Shown in pieces: positions 54,304-61,575 of a stretch of 64,000 nucleotides of DNA. Position 1 is the first letter of the stretch. Each line of letters starts with the position of its first letter. Where the stretch lies: contig CALPCJ010000002.1 of the NCBI GenBank assembly GCA_943192975.1, positions 62,001 to 126,000 of the forward strand, in the 5' to 3' direction. This stretch comes from Senimuribacter intestinalis. Its GTDB lineage: Bacteria; Bacillota; Clostridia; Peptostreptococcales; Anaerovoracaceae. The translations under genes and the position numbers were made by a program. Below the pieces are notes generated by a model. The model was not told the DNA's origin. It saw only the letters and a program-made list of their open reading frames with translations, and made no database searches.

Positions 54304-54495
54304 ATGGGAAATTATCATAACTGCAATAAAAAAAGAAAGGCTTTCTGCCATTATAAAGAAGCCAGGGATATTGGATTTATTCTGCTTGTATTTGGCGTAA
54401 TCACGGTCTTCGCCTTTTTTCTTCCGCCAAAAGCCTGGATTCTGCTCCTCGGTGCGGTACTTGTCATCTGCGGCATCAGTCTTCTAAGAAAATGA
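54304..54495 (+). CDS. Small two-helix membrane protein
   Basis: 63 residues from the ATG at 54304, preceded by TCAGGTG. Two helices (about 24-42 and 46-60) separated by FLPPKAW. Short, basic, Cys/His at the N-terminus (NCNKKRKAFCHYKE). No family recognised. Confidence 0.6.
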   Translation: MGNYHNCNKKRKAFCHYKEARDIGFILLVFGVITVFAFFLPPKAWILLLGAVLVICGISLLRK

Positions 54496-54500
54496 TACAA

Positions 54501-54710
54501 GTTGCAAATTGGGTTAGGTATCGCCGTAGCTTCTTGCTGCTCAGCCTTCGCCTTCGGCTCGTCTTTACAGAGAAGCCTCGCGTTTGAACACCTATCCCGA
54601 TTCACACTGTGAATCGTTGGAAGGTGTCATACAGGAATTGCCCGGCTTTAGCCGGAATGCAATTCTTCAGTTGACCTACCATCAATTTGCGTTGCAAATT
54701 GGGTTAGGTC
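54501..54710. repeat. Structured 210-bp element with four consecutive hairpins and a 19-bp direct repeat
   Basis: GTTGCAAATTGGGTTAGGT occurs at 54501-54519 and 54691-54709. Hairpins: H1 54529-54576 (GCTTCT/AGAAGC, inner AGCC/GGCT), H2 54588-54627 (ACACCT/AGGTGT, inner GATTCA/TGAATC), H3 54635-54665 (GAATTGC/GCAATTC, inner CCGGCT/AGCCGG), H4 54673-54710 (GACCTA/TAGGTC, inner CAATTTGC/GCAAATTG). No coding support. It lies between convergent genes. A REP/BIME-like repeat or an RNA gene are both possible. Confidence 0.7.
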
Positions 54711-54720
54711 ATAAACAAAA

Positions 54721-54742
54721 AACCCACTGAATTCAGTGGGTT
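54721..54742. terminator. rpmB terminator (palindrome)
   Basis: AACCCACTGAATTCAGTGGGTT, perfect 22-bp palindrome with A/T runs on both sides. Confidence 0.88.
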
Positions 54743-54755
54743 TCTCATCGCCTCA

Positions 54756-54947
54756 TTAGATGGCACGGTTAATCTTGTTTGATCTGATGCATCTTGTACA
54801 TACATTGGCTCTTCTTACTGTACCATTGTCATTGATTCTTACAGTCTGAATGTTTGCATTCCACTTTCTTCTAGTGTGTCTGTTGGAATGGGAAACAGCG
54901 TTTCCAGAAACCTGACCTTTTCCGCAAATTTCGCATTTTCTTGACAT
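54756..54947 (-). CDS. rpmB: Ribosomal protein bL28
   Basis: 63 residues. Starts MSRKCEICGKG; the HSNRHTRRKWN and CTRCIR segments complete the zinc-binding L28 (CxxC...CxxC). AGGTGCGG upstream. It stands alone with a terminator. Confidence 0.96.
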   Translation of the reverse strand: MSRKCEICGKGQVSGNAVSHSNRHTRRKWNANIQTVRINDNGTVRRANVCTRCIRSNKINRAI

Positions 54948-55073
54948 CTACCGCACCTCCTTATAATATGTTAAGCATGTCTTGCATTTCTTCATTTTAA
55001 ATCTGTTCACATCGAACAAGCGATATTATATCACAGTTTCTATAGTAATTACAAGTATTTTTTCACAAATACC

Positions 55074-55598
55074 TTAGAAATTTTCCAAGATTACTGCCCT
55101 GCCTGCAAATAATGAAGCTGTAAGATCAATAACCCGCTGATTTCTGCTGCCTCGAAACAGTAGTGTCAAGTCTCGCAGGCTTTCCTCATACTTTCCATCA
55201 ATAAGGATGTCCACTGCAGCAAGGAGTTCTGAAAGCGGCAAGTGTGCCTTTGCCATTTCAAGGAGCTCCTCAAAAGTATAGCCGGAATACATGATAATGG
55301 AAAGGTTTCTCTTTTTAATTTCCCTGGCAAGTATGAAAAATCCTTCCGGCTGACAAACAGGCTCTCCTCCACTGAAAGTCACGCCGTCCAAAAGAGGATT
55401 GGCATCGATTTCTGCTAAGATTCGCTCTATGCTGCAGTCGTAGCCGCCCTCAAAGTCATGGGTAACTGCATTGTGACAGCCTGGACAGTGATGTGGACAG
55501 CCCTGACTGAAAACGACGAACCGGATACCCGGTCCGTCAACAATTGATTCTTTTACGACCCCTGCAATGCGCAGAGTTTGTTCATTGTTATGTTCCAT
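55074..55598 (-). CDS. nrdG: Anaerobic ribonucleoside-triphosphate reductase activating protein
   Basis: Radical SAM enzyme that makes the glycyl radical in NrdD. 174 residues. Cluster motif GCPHHCPGC followed by GGEP. It follows nrdD by 6 bp, so the two are co-translated. Confidence 0.95.
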   Translation of the reverse strand: MEHNNEQTLRIAGVVKESIVDGPGIRFVVFSQGCPHHCPGCHNAVTHDFEGGYDCSIERILAEIDANPLLDGVTFSGGEPVCQPEGFFILAREIKKRNLSIIMYSGYTFEELLEMAKAHLPLSELLAAVDILIDGKYEESLRDLTLLFRGSRNQRVIDLTASLFAGRAVILENF

Positions 55599-55604
55599 AG
55601 CTTA

Positions 55605-57950
55605 TTAGATTCTTTCAAAACCTTCTCCGATTCCATGTTTTACACGATCCTTTTCCTCGGAGGTTTTTGCATCATTCCAGTGATCCATGGTTCCTACCAG
55701 ATATCCAGTGATTCTTCTGATTCTTTCAAAATCAGGATTGCCATCCCCTTCTCTGCGTCCGCATGCCGGGCATTCATTATCAATAATGCCCGTATAGCCG
55801 CATACAGGATCTCTATCTACTGGATGGTTGATAGAACCATAGCCTACACCACTTTCTTTCATACATCTTACAACCTTTTCAAAGGCATCTACATTTTTCA
55901 GCGGATCTCCATCCAGTTCAATGTAAGAAATATGACCGCCGTTGGTCAGGGCATGGAACGGTGCTTCCTTTTTGATTTTATCGAAAGCATTAATATCATA
56001 GTAAACCGGTACATGGAAACTATTGGTATAATAATCTCTATCAGTTACACCCGGAATCACACCGTATTTTTCTTTATCAATTCTAACAAATCTGCCGGAA
56101 AGTCCCTCCGCAGGAGTTGCAATCAGAGACCAGTTGAGACCAGTCTTTCTTGCTTCTTCATCCATACGCTTTCTCATATATGCCACAATTTCAAGCCCCA
56201 GCCTCTCAGCTTCCTCAGATTCTCCGTGATGTACGCCGAGCAATGCTTTTAACGCTTCTGCAAGACCAATAAAGCCTATGGTTAAAGTGCCGTGTTTCAG
56301 TACTTCTTCCACTGTATCGTCCGGCTTTAAGCCTTTGGAGTCAATCCAAACGCCCTGTCCCATGAGGAATGGGAAGTTCTTGACTTTCTTCAGGCACTGA
56401 ATCTTGTATCTTTCATTAAGCTGGCCGATGGCAGTGTCAATCATATGATCAAGACCGTCAAAGAAAATATCTATATCGCCCTTTGCCTTAATAGCAAGTC
56501 TCGGCAAGTTGATAGAGGTGAAAGAAAGATTGCCTCTTCCGTATACGATTTCCCTGGACGGGTCATGCACATTTCCGATAACCCGAGTTCTGCAACCCAT
56601 ATATGCACATTCAGTCTCTGGCCGTCCTTCTTTGTAGTACTGTAGGTTAAACGGAGCATCCAAGAAAGAAAAATTTGGAAACAGTCTCTTTGCAGATACC
56701 CTGCACGCCAATTTAAACAGGTCGTAGTTCGGATCTTCTGGATTATAGCTAACGCCCTCTTTTACCTTGAAAATCTGAATCGGGAAAATCGGAGTTTCAC
56801 CGTTGCCAAGACCAGCTTCTGTCGCCTTCATGATGCACTCCATGACAAGACGTCCCTCCGGAGAAGTATCGGTCCCGTAGTTCAAAGAACTGAACGGCAC
56901 CTGTGCCCCTGCTCTGGAATGCATAGTGTTCAGGTTATGAATCAATGCTTCCATCGCCTGATAGGTTTTTCTTCTGATTTCTTTGTCTGTAAATTTCTTC
57001 GCCATCTTCTGCAGCTTTACAATCTCCTCAGAAGAAGCATATTCTTTCAAAGATTCTGCCTCAAGTTCCAGATAATTGTTGTCCCATGCCATGCAAGGGG
57101 CAACGCCGTACTTTTCTTTGATAGTTGCAGTAATAGCCTTTGTCTTGGCTGCCCCGTCCTCTATATCACAAATTCCCTCAAGGAGCTTTCCTAAATTTCT
57201 GTAGTAAAGCTTTATGAAAGATTTACGAACGCCTGGTGCCATGCCATAGTCAAAGTTTGGCACAGACTGACCGCCGTGCTGGTCATTCTGATCCGACTGA
57301 ATCGCGATACATGCCAAAGCCGCATAGCTTTCAATGCTGTTTGGCTCTCTCAGATGACCGTGACCTGTGGAAAAACCGTCCTTTAACAGCTCTACAAGGT
57401 CAATCTGACAGCATGTCATAGTAAGCGTATAAAAATCCATATCGTGAATATGAATATCACCATTTTCGTGTGCCTTTACGTATTTCGGATCAATGACGTA
57501 CATCTTGTAGAATTCCTTGGAACCTTCGGAACCGTATTTGAGCATAGTTCCCATCGCGGTATTTCCGTCGATATTAGCATTCTCACGCTTTACGTCATTA
57601 TCCTTTGCTTCTTTAAAAGTCAAATCTTCATAAACGCGCATCAGTTTGGTGTTCATATCACGAACCCTGGTACGTTCTGCTCTATAAAGAATATATTCCT
57701 TTGCTGTTCTGGCATGCCCTGCTTCAATCAAAACCTTTTCGACAGCGTCCTGAATCTGCTCTACAGTAGGCGTTGCATTGTGACAGATTTCCAGAAGATA
57801 AAGTTCCACCTGTCTGGCAAGATATGCTGCCATATCTCTGTCCTTACCACCCAGTACCTGAGCCGCTTTAAAAATAGCTTCTGTTATTTTCTCTACATCA
57901 AAATTGACTGTTCTGCCGTCTCTCTTGACAATTTTCATGATGCTTTCCAT
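55605..57950 (-). CDS. nrdD: Anaerobic (class III) ribonucleoside-triphosphate reductase
   Basis: Reduces NTPs to dNTPs without oxygen. 781 residues from the ATG at 57950, set by AAGGAG 10 nt upstream; a shorter start (MKIVKRDG) is possible. N-terminal ATP-cone (KIVKRDGRTVNFD), catalytic barrel, Cys-rich zinc region (VCGYTG, CPACGR) and the glycyl-radical loop RRITGYLVGTMDHWND. Its promoter carries an NrdR-like box. It forms an operon with nrdG. Confidence 0.97.
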   Translation of the reverse strand: MESIMKIVKRDGRTVNFDVEKITEAIFKAAQVLGGKDRDMAAYLARQVELYLLEICHNATPTVEQIQDAVEKVLIEAGHARTAKEYILYRAERTRVRDMNTKLMRVYEDLTFKEAKDNDVKRENANIDGNTAMGTMLKYGSEGSKEFYKMYVIDPKYVKAHENGDIHIHDMDFYTLTMTCCQIDLVELLKDGFSTGHGHLREPNSIESYAALACIAIQSDQNDQHGGQSVPNFDYGMAPGVRKSFIKLYYRNLGKLLEGICDIEDGAAKTKAITATIKEKYGVAPCMAWDNNYLELEAESLKEYASSEEIVKLQKMAKKFTDKEIRRKTYQAMEALIHNLNTMHSRAGAQVPFSSLNYGTDTSPEGRLVMECIMKATEAGLGNGETPIFPIQIFKVKEGVSYNPEDPNYDLFKLACRVSAKRLFPNFSFLDAPFNLQYYKEGRPETECAYMGCRTRVIGNVHDPSREIVYGRGNLSFTSINLPRLAIKAKGDIDIFFDGLDHMIDTAIGQLNERYKIQCLKKVKNFPFLMGQGVWIDSKGLKPDDTVEEVLKHGTLTIGFIGLAEALKALLGVHHGESEEAERLGLEIVAYMRKRMDEEARKTGLNWSLIATPAEGLSGRFVRIDKEKYGVIPGVTDRDYYTNSFHVPVYYDINAFDKIKKEAPFHALTNGGHISYIELDGDPLKNVDAFEKVVRCMKESGVGYGSINHPVDRDPVCGYTGIIDNECPACGRREGDGNPDFERIRRITGYLVGTMDHWNDAKTSEEKDRVKHGIGEGFERI

Positions 57951-57971
57951 TTCGCAATTTCTCCTTAACAT

Positions 57972-57987
57972 CCACAATATCTAGTAC
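57972..57987. promoter_or_regulatory. NrdR-box-like site upstream of nrdD
   Basis: CCACAATATCTAGTAC matches the NrdR consensus (ACACWATATATWGTGT) at 12 of 16 positions. A second box at the usual one- or three-turn spacing is not clear. Confidence 0.55.
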
Positions 57988-58010
57988 TTTTTTCAATTTT
58001 TCCCAAAGTG

Positions 58011-58039
58011 ATTATACTATTGTTACCACGGAAGGTCAA
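58011..58039 (-). promoter_or_regulatory. nrdD promoter
   Basis: Minus strand TTGACC (58034-58039), 17-bp spacer, TATAAT (58011-58016). Confidence 0.85.
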
Positions 58040-58077
58040 CCTCTAAACAGCAATAATTAAAAAAAATACAAAGCAGT

Positions 58078-58103
58078 TAAAAAGCACATCATTCTCGATG
58101 TGC
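58078..58103 (-). terminator. Terminator of the GNAT gene
   Basis: Minus strand GCACATC/GATGTGC with a 6-nt loop, followed by TTTTTAAC. Confidence 0.85.
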
Positions 58104-58129
58104 TCATTTCAATCAGTTCAACCTGCTAC

Positions 58130-58666
58130 TTATTTATGAAGTTTCTCGTAGTACTCTGCTCTCAGCATGGACTTTAACTGAAGATTGATATATTTTCCAT
58201 TTTTCTTACCGGCATTCCTCATGAGACCCTCGTTTTTAAATCCTACTTTCTCGTACAAAGAAGCGGCAATCTTATTTGCTTCAAAGTGGTCAATAGTGAC
58301 CCTTTCCATATGCAGGTTGATAAAAGCATACTCCAAAATCAGGCGAAGTGCTTCTTCCCCATATCCCTTTCCGCGTTTAGACGGATCTGCAATATAAATT
58401 CTGGTGACATCCAGCGAGTCATCATGCGTGTCAATTCTGGAAAGATAAATTTTTCCGATAGGTTTATCCTCTGGTTTTTCTGTAATAGTAAACTGCATCT
58501 TCGTGGGATCCAGATTATATTTGACATACTCCGTAACGATCTCTTCATAAGACCTGCCTTCATCTATGGTAAAAAACTCCGTCACTTCCGGAAGCGTCTC
58601 CCACTCCGCAAAATATTGGCAGTCATCAAATACCGTTTCCCTAATGATTAAACTCTTTGATTCCAT
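58130..58666 (-). CDS. GNAT-family N-acetyltransferase (RimJ/RimL-like)
   Basis: 178 residues. Acetyl-CoA site RGKGYGEEALRLILEYAF, then VTIDHFEANKIAASLYEKVGFKNEG. This matches ribosomal-protein or small-molecule acetyltransferases of the RimL/SpeG type. Substrate unknown. Monocistronic with its own terminator. Confidence 0.9.
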   Translation of the reverse strand: MESKSLIIRETVFDDCQYFAEWETLPEVTEFFTIDEGRSYEEIVTEYVKYNLDPTKMQFTITEKPEDKPIGKIYLSRIDTHDDSLDVTRIYIADPSKRGKGYGEEALRLILEYAFINLHMERVTIDHFEANKIAASLYEKVGFKNEGLMRNAGKKNGKYINLQLKSMLRAEYYEKLHK

Positions 58667-58831
58667 CTTTTATCTCCCGTTAATTCTTAAGATTGTGTGA
58701 AGTTTTTCAAAAAAACTACTAATTTGTCCTTATTTATGGTATCATTATATATGATTTTTTATGTAAAATAAATGATTATTTCAAAAAAAAACAAAAATAA
58801 ATAAATACAATGACACAAAGGAGATTTACTA

Positions 58832-60247
58832 ATGAAGAAGCTGGTACCATTCATACTGCTGCTCTCTTTGATTGGAACATCTCTTTTTTCACTCAGTGGC
58901 TGTGCTGAGGAAGAAGAAGATTTATCAGTCAAAATTCAAGAAAAGATTGTCGCTTACCGGACCGATTTAGAAGACTCTGCAGCAACGCTGACTTCAGATG
59001 AAGCGATTCGCGACTATCTTTTAAGCTGGGCAAAGCAAAAAGGTATTAATTGCACTACAGACAGTAGTCAGAACGTTATCATGAGTGTGAAATCAAGTAA
59101 AGAATATAAAGAAGCAAACCCTACTGTTATCCTCTGCTCCTATGATGCAAAGCAGTTTGAGGACTGCATCATCCCTATGGCATGTGCATTATATCTTGCA
59201 AAAAATAACGAAAATACAGGAAAACTTCGTATTATTTTTACTAACGATTCCGGTCACAGCTACGACGGAATCAAGGCCTTAAGCAAAAATTACTTTACCG
59301 ATAATACTAGCGTATTCTGTCTCAACTACAGTGACAGAAACATGTGGTCCACTAACACCGGTGGCAGATCCACCTACTGCTTTACTACTAAGGTTTCCTA
59401 TACAGAGCCTTCCAATGACAAAGCCTATCGCATTAAAATCGGCGGTCTTCCGGGCGGTATACCAAACTCCCGCATTTCCTCCTATCCAAATGCAATCAAG
59501 GAACTTGGAAATCTTCTGGCATATTTTAAAACCAACGCCCTGATTTATGAACTTTCCAAGGTCAGCGGAGGTAGCAACGCAAACACTTATCCAAAATCTG
59601 TCTCTGCCACTATCGTCATTGACGAGGATGATACCGACAAGTTTGAAGCTAGAATGGAAACTGCCATTGAAAACTTTAACGATGATTATCTGGAAGATTA
59701 CCCAGAAGCGACTTACACTTACGAAGAAGTCGACCTTCCAAAGCGCGTCATGACGGAAGAAAGTCTTAACGATACCATTAGTCTTTTGTATACCCTCATT
59801 GACGGCGTATACTATAAAGACGAAGATGATAATCTCATCTCTATCTCCAGTATCGGCTCCATGAAAGAAAAAGACGGCGTGTACACCATTTCAGCAACAG
59901 CTAACAGCCTGTCTGAATCCGTTCTATCTGAGATAGATAATCAGTATCAGATTATCTGCGGGCTTGCCAATGCCAACTACAAGAAAGTCTCTTCACAAGA
60001 CGGCTGGCAGTCAGACGCTGATTCTGATTTTGCCCGAGCAATTATTAAGGCATTCCGGGATTACGCTAACGCACAGATGGAATTTAAGGACTGTGTTCCT
60101 TCTACGAACACCTCTTACGTATACGAAAAGAACAAAAATTGCAATATCATTAATATATCTTTCAACGAAGACAAACTGGAACGATATACAGGTACCATTC
60201 TCACCTTCCTTCTGAATCAGCCACACACAGAAGAAAGCGAATCGTAA
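58832..60247 (+). CDS. Lipoprotein with degenerate M20 (PepD-like) peptidase fold
   Basis: 471 residues. A lipobox LSGC (Cys24) predicts an exported, membrane-anchored lipoprotein. The rest follows the PepD/M20 fold: catalytic domain (40-165 and 400-465) with a lid/dimer domain (about 190-300, RIKIGGLPGGIPNS and KVSGGSNANTYPKS). Key metal ligands are gone: the usual HxD reads SYD (Ser103, Asp105) and the EE pair reads ND (138-139). It is therefore expected to be a binding or structural protein rather than a peptidase. Own promoter and strong terminator; no operon partner. Confidence 0.7.
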   Translation: MKKLVPFILLLSLIGTSLFSLSGCAEEEEDLSVKIQEKIVAYRTDLEDSAATLTSDEAIRDYLLSWAKQKGINCTTDSSQNVIMSVKSSKEYKEANPTVILCSYDAKQFEDCIIPMACALYLAKNNENTGKLRIIFTNDSGHSYDGIKALSKNYFTDNTSVFCLNYSDRNMWSTNTGGRSTYCFTTKVSYTEPSNDKAYRIKIGGLPGGIPNSRISSYPNAIKELGNLLAYFKTNALIYELSKVSGGSNANTYPKSVSATIVIDEDDTDKFEARMETAIENFNDDYLEDYPEATYTYEEVDLPKRVMTEESLNDTISLLYTLIDGVYYKDEDDNLISISSIGSMKEKDGVYTISATANSLSESVLSEIDNQYQIICGLANANYKKVSSQDGWQSDADSDFARAIIKAFRDYANAQMEFKDCVPSTNTSYVYEKNKNCNIINISFNEDKLERYTGTILTFLLNQPHTEESES

Positions 60248-60260
60248 CATTAGAAACAAC

Positions 60261-60315
60261 ATATATAAAAGGCATGCCGAAAGTGAATACACTGCCGAGC
60301 ATGCCTTTTATATAT
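60261..60315. terminator. Bidirectional terminator
   Basis: ATATATAAAAGGCATGC / GCATGCCTTTTATATAT, 17-bp perfect stem, between the convergent lipoprotein and sstT genes. Confidence 0.92.
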
Positions 60316-60330
60316 ATGTGAGGGATTATC

Positions 60331-61539
60331 TTATTTTTTTCTTTTGCCTGCAATATCCGCGGCTGCAGTAAACAACACATCTGTAGACGAATTCAGAGCT
60401 GTTTCGCAAGAATCCTGAATGACACCTACGATGAAACCAACACCTACCACCTGCATAGCCAACTCATTTGGAATACCAAAAAGCGAACATGCCAGTGGAA
60501 TCAAAAGCAGCGAGCCGCCTGCAACGCCGGAGGCACCACACGCACTGACAGCAGACAAAATGCACAGAATCAAAGCTGTAACAAAATCCACTTCTACACC
60601 CAAGGTATGGGTTGCAGCTAAGGTCAGAATAGAGATAGTAATCGCCGCACCACCCATATTAATAGTTGCACCCAGCGGAATAGAAATAGAATAAGTGTCT
60701 TTATCCAGCTTAAGCTCCTCGCAAAGCTTCATGTTTACCGGAATATTGGCAGCAGAACTTCTTGTGAAAAAAGCGGTAATACCGCTGTCTTTCAGGCACT
60801 TCAGTACCAGCGGATATGGATTTTTTCCCGTCATTACGTACACAATGATTGGGTTGACAACCAGAGCCACAAAAAACATGGTTCCAACCAGCAACAGAAT
60901 CAACTGACCGTAGCTGAGCAGCGTCTTAATTCCACTGGTAGCAATCGCGTTAAATACTAAGCCCATCACGCCTAGAGGCGCAAACTTGATGATCCATCTG
61001 ACAAGCTGAGAGATAGCATCTGCCACATTAGAAATCATTTCCTTAGTTGAACCGCTCGCCCCGCGCAGCGCAATGCCAAGGAGCAAAGACCAAGTTAAAA
61101 TACCAATATAGTTGGCATTGAGCAATGCATCCACCGGATTTGCGACAATGTTAAAAACTAAATTCTTCAGCACTTCTGAAATACCGCCTGGAGGCGCTAC
61201 ATCGCTGGTAGTGTCAGTCAGTACCAGTTGTACTTTAAAAATAAAGCTTGCAACAGCAGCCACAGTACCAGCTAAAAAAGTGCCCACAAGATACAGTCCA
61301 ATAATGGATTTCATATTCGTCTTCTGTCCTGTCTTATGCTGAGAAATTGCTGCCATTACCAGAAAGAATACCAATATCGGCGCTACAGCTTTTAGTGCTC
61401 CAACGAACAAATCTCCTAAGACGGCAATCCCGGAAACCTGATTTGGAAGCGAGAGAGACAGGATGATTCCGATTACTAGCCCAATGATAATCTGCTGTAC
61501 CAGGCTGATTTTATTCCAGCCCTGCAATAATCTTTTCAT
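60331..61539 (-). CDS. sstT: Serine/threonine:sodium symporter SstT
   Basis: 402 residues of the dicarboxylate/amino acid:cation symporter family, about eight helices plus two re-entrant loops. FFTRSSAANIPVNM (HP1, serine-rich), GATINMGGAAITI (TM7) and GASGVAGGSLLLIPLACSLFGI (HP2) are hallmarks; the ISQHK and FAPLGVMG segments fit SstT rather than GltP. It imports serine/threonine with Na+. Confidence 0.94.
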   Translation of the reverse strand: MKRLLQGWNKISLVQQIIIGLVIGIILSLSLPNQVSGIAVLGDLFVGALKAVAPILVFFLVMAAISQHKTGQKTNMKSIIGLYLVGTFLAGTVAAVASFIFKVQLVLTDTTSDVAPPGGISEVLKNLVFNIVANPVDALLNANYIGILTWSLLLGIALRGASGSTKEMISNVADAISQLVRWIIKFAPLGVMGLVFNAIATSGIKTLLSYGQLILLLVGTMFFVALVVNPIIVYVMTGKNPYPLVLKCLKDSGITAFFTRSSAANIPVNMKLCEELKLDKDTYSISIPLGATINMGGAAITISILTLAATHTLGVEVDFVTALILCILSAVSACGASGVAGGSLLLIPLACSLFGIPNELAMQVVGVGFIVGVIQDSCETALNSSTDVLFTAAADIAGKRKK

Positions 61540-61575
61540 TTGTTCCTCCTAATCCGACATGTATGTCCTTTATAT

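Noticed and set aside
54351..54605. Minus-strand frame running into the four-hairpin element
   Set aside because: Low-complexity, no ribosome binding site, and it overlaps the small membrane protein gene.
54497..54755. tRNA or CRISPR array
   Set aside because: No cloverleaf with a T-arm, and the repeat occurs only twice with a 190-bp period, so neither fits.
58003..58020. Second NrdR box
   Set aside because: At the expected spacing only about 7 of 16 positions match.
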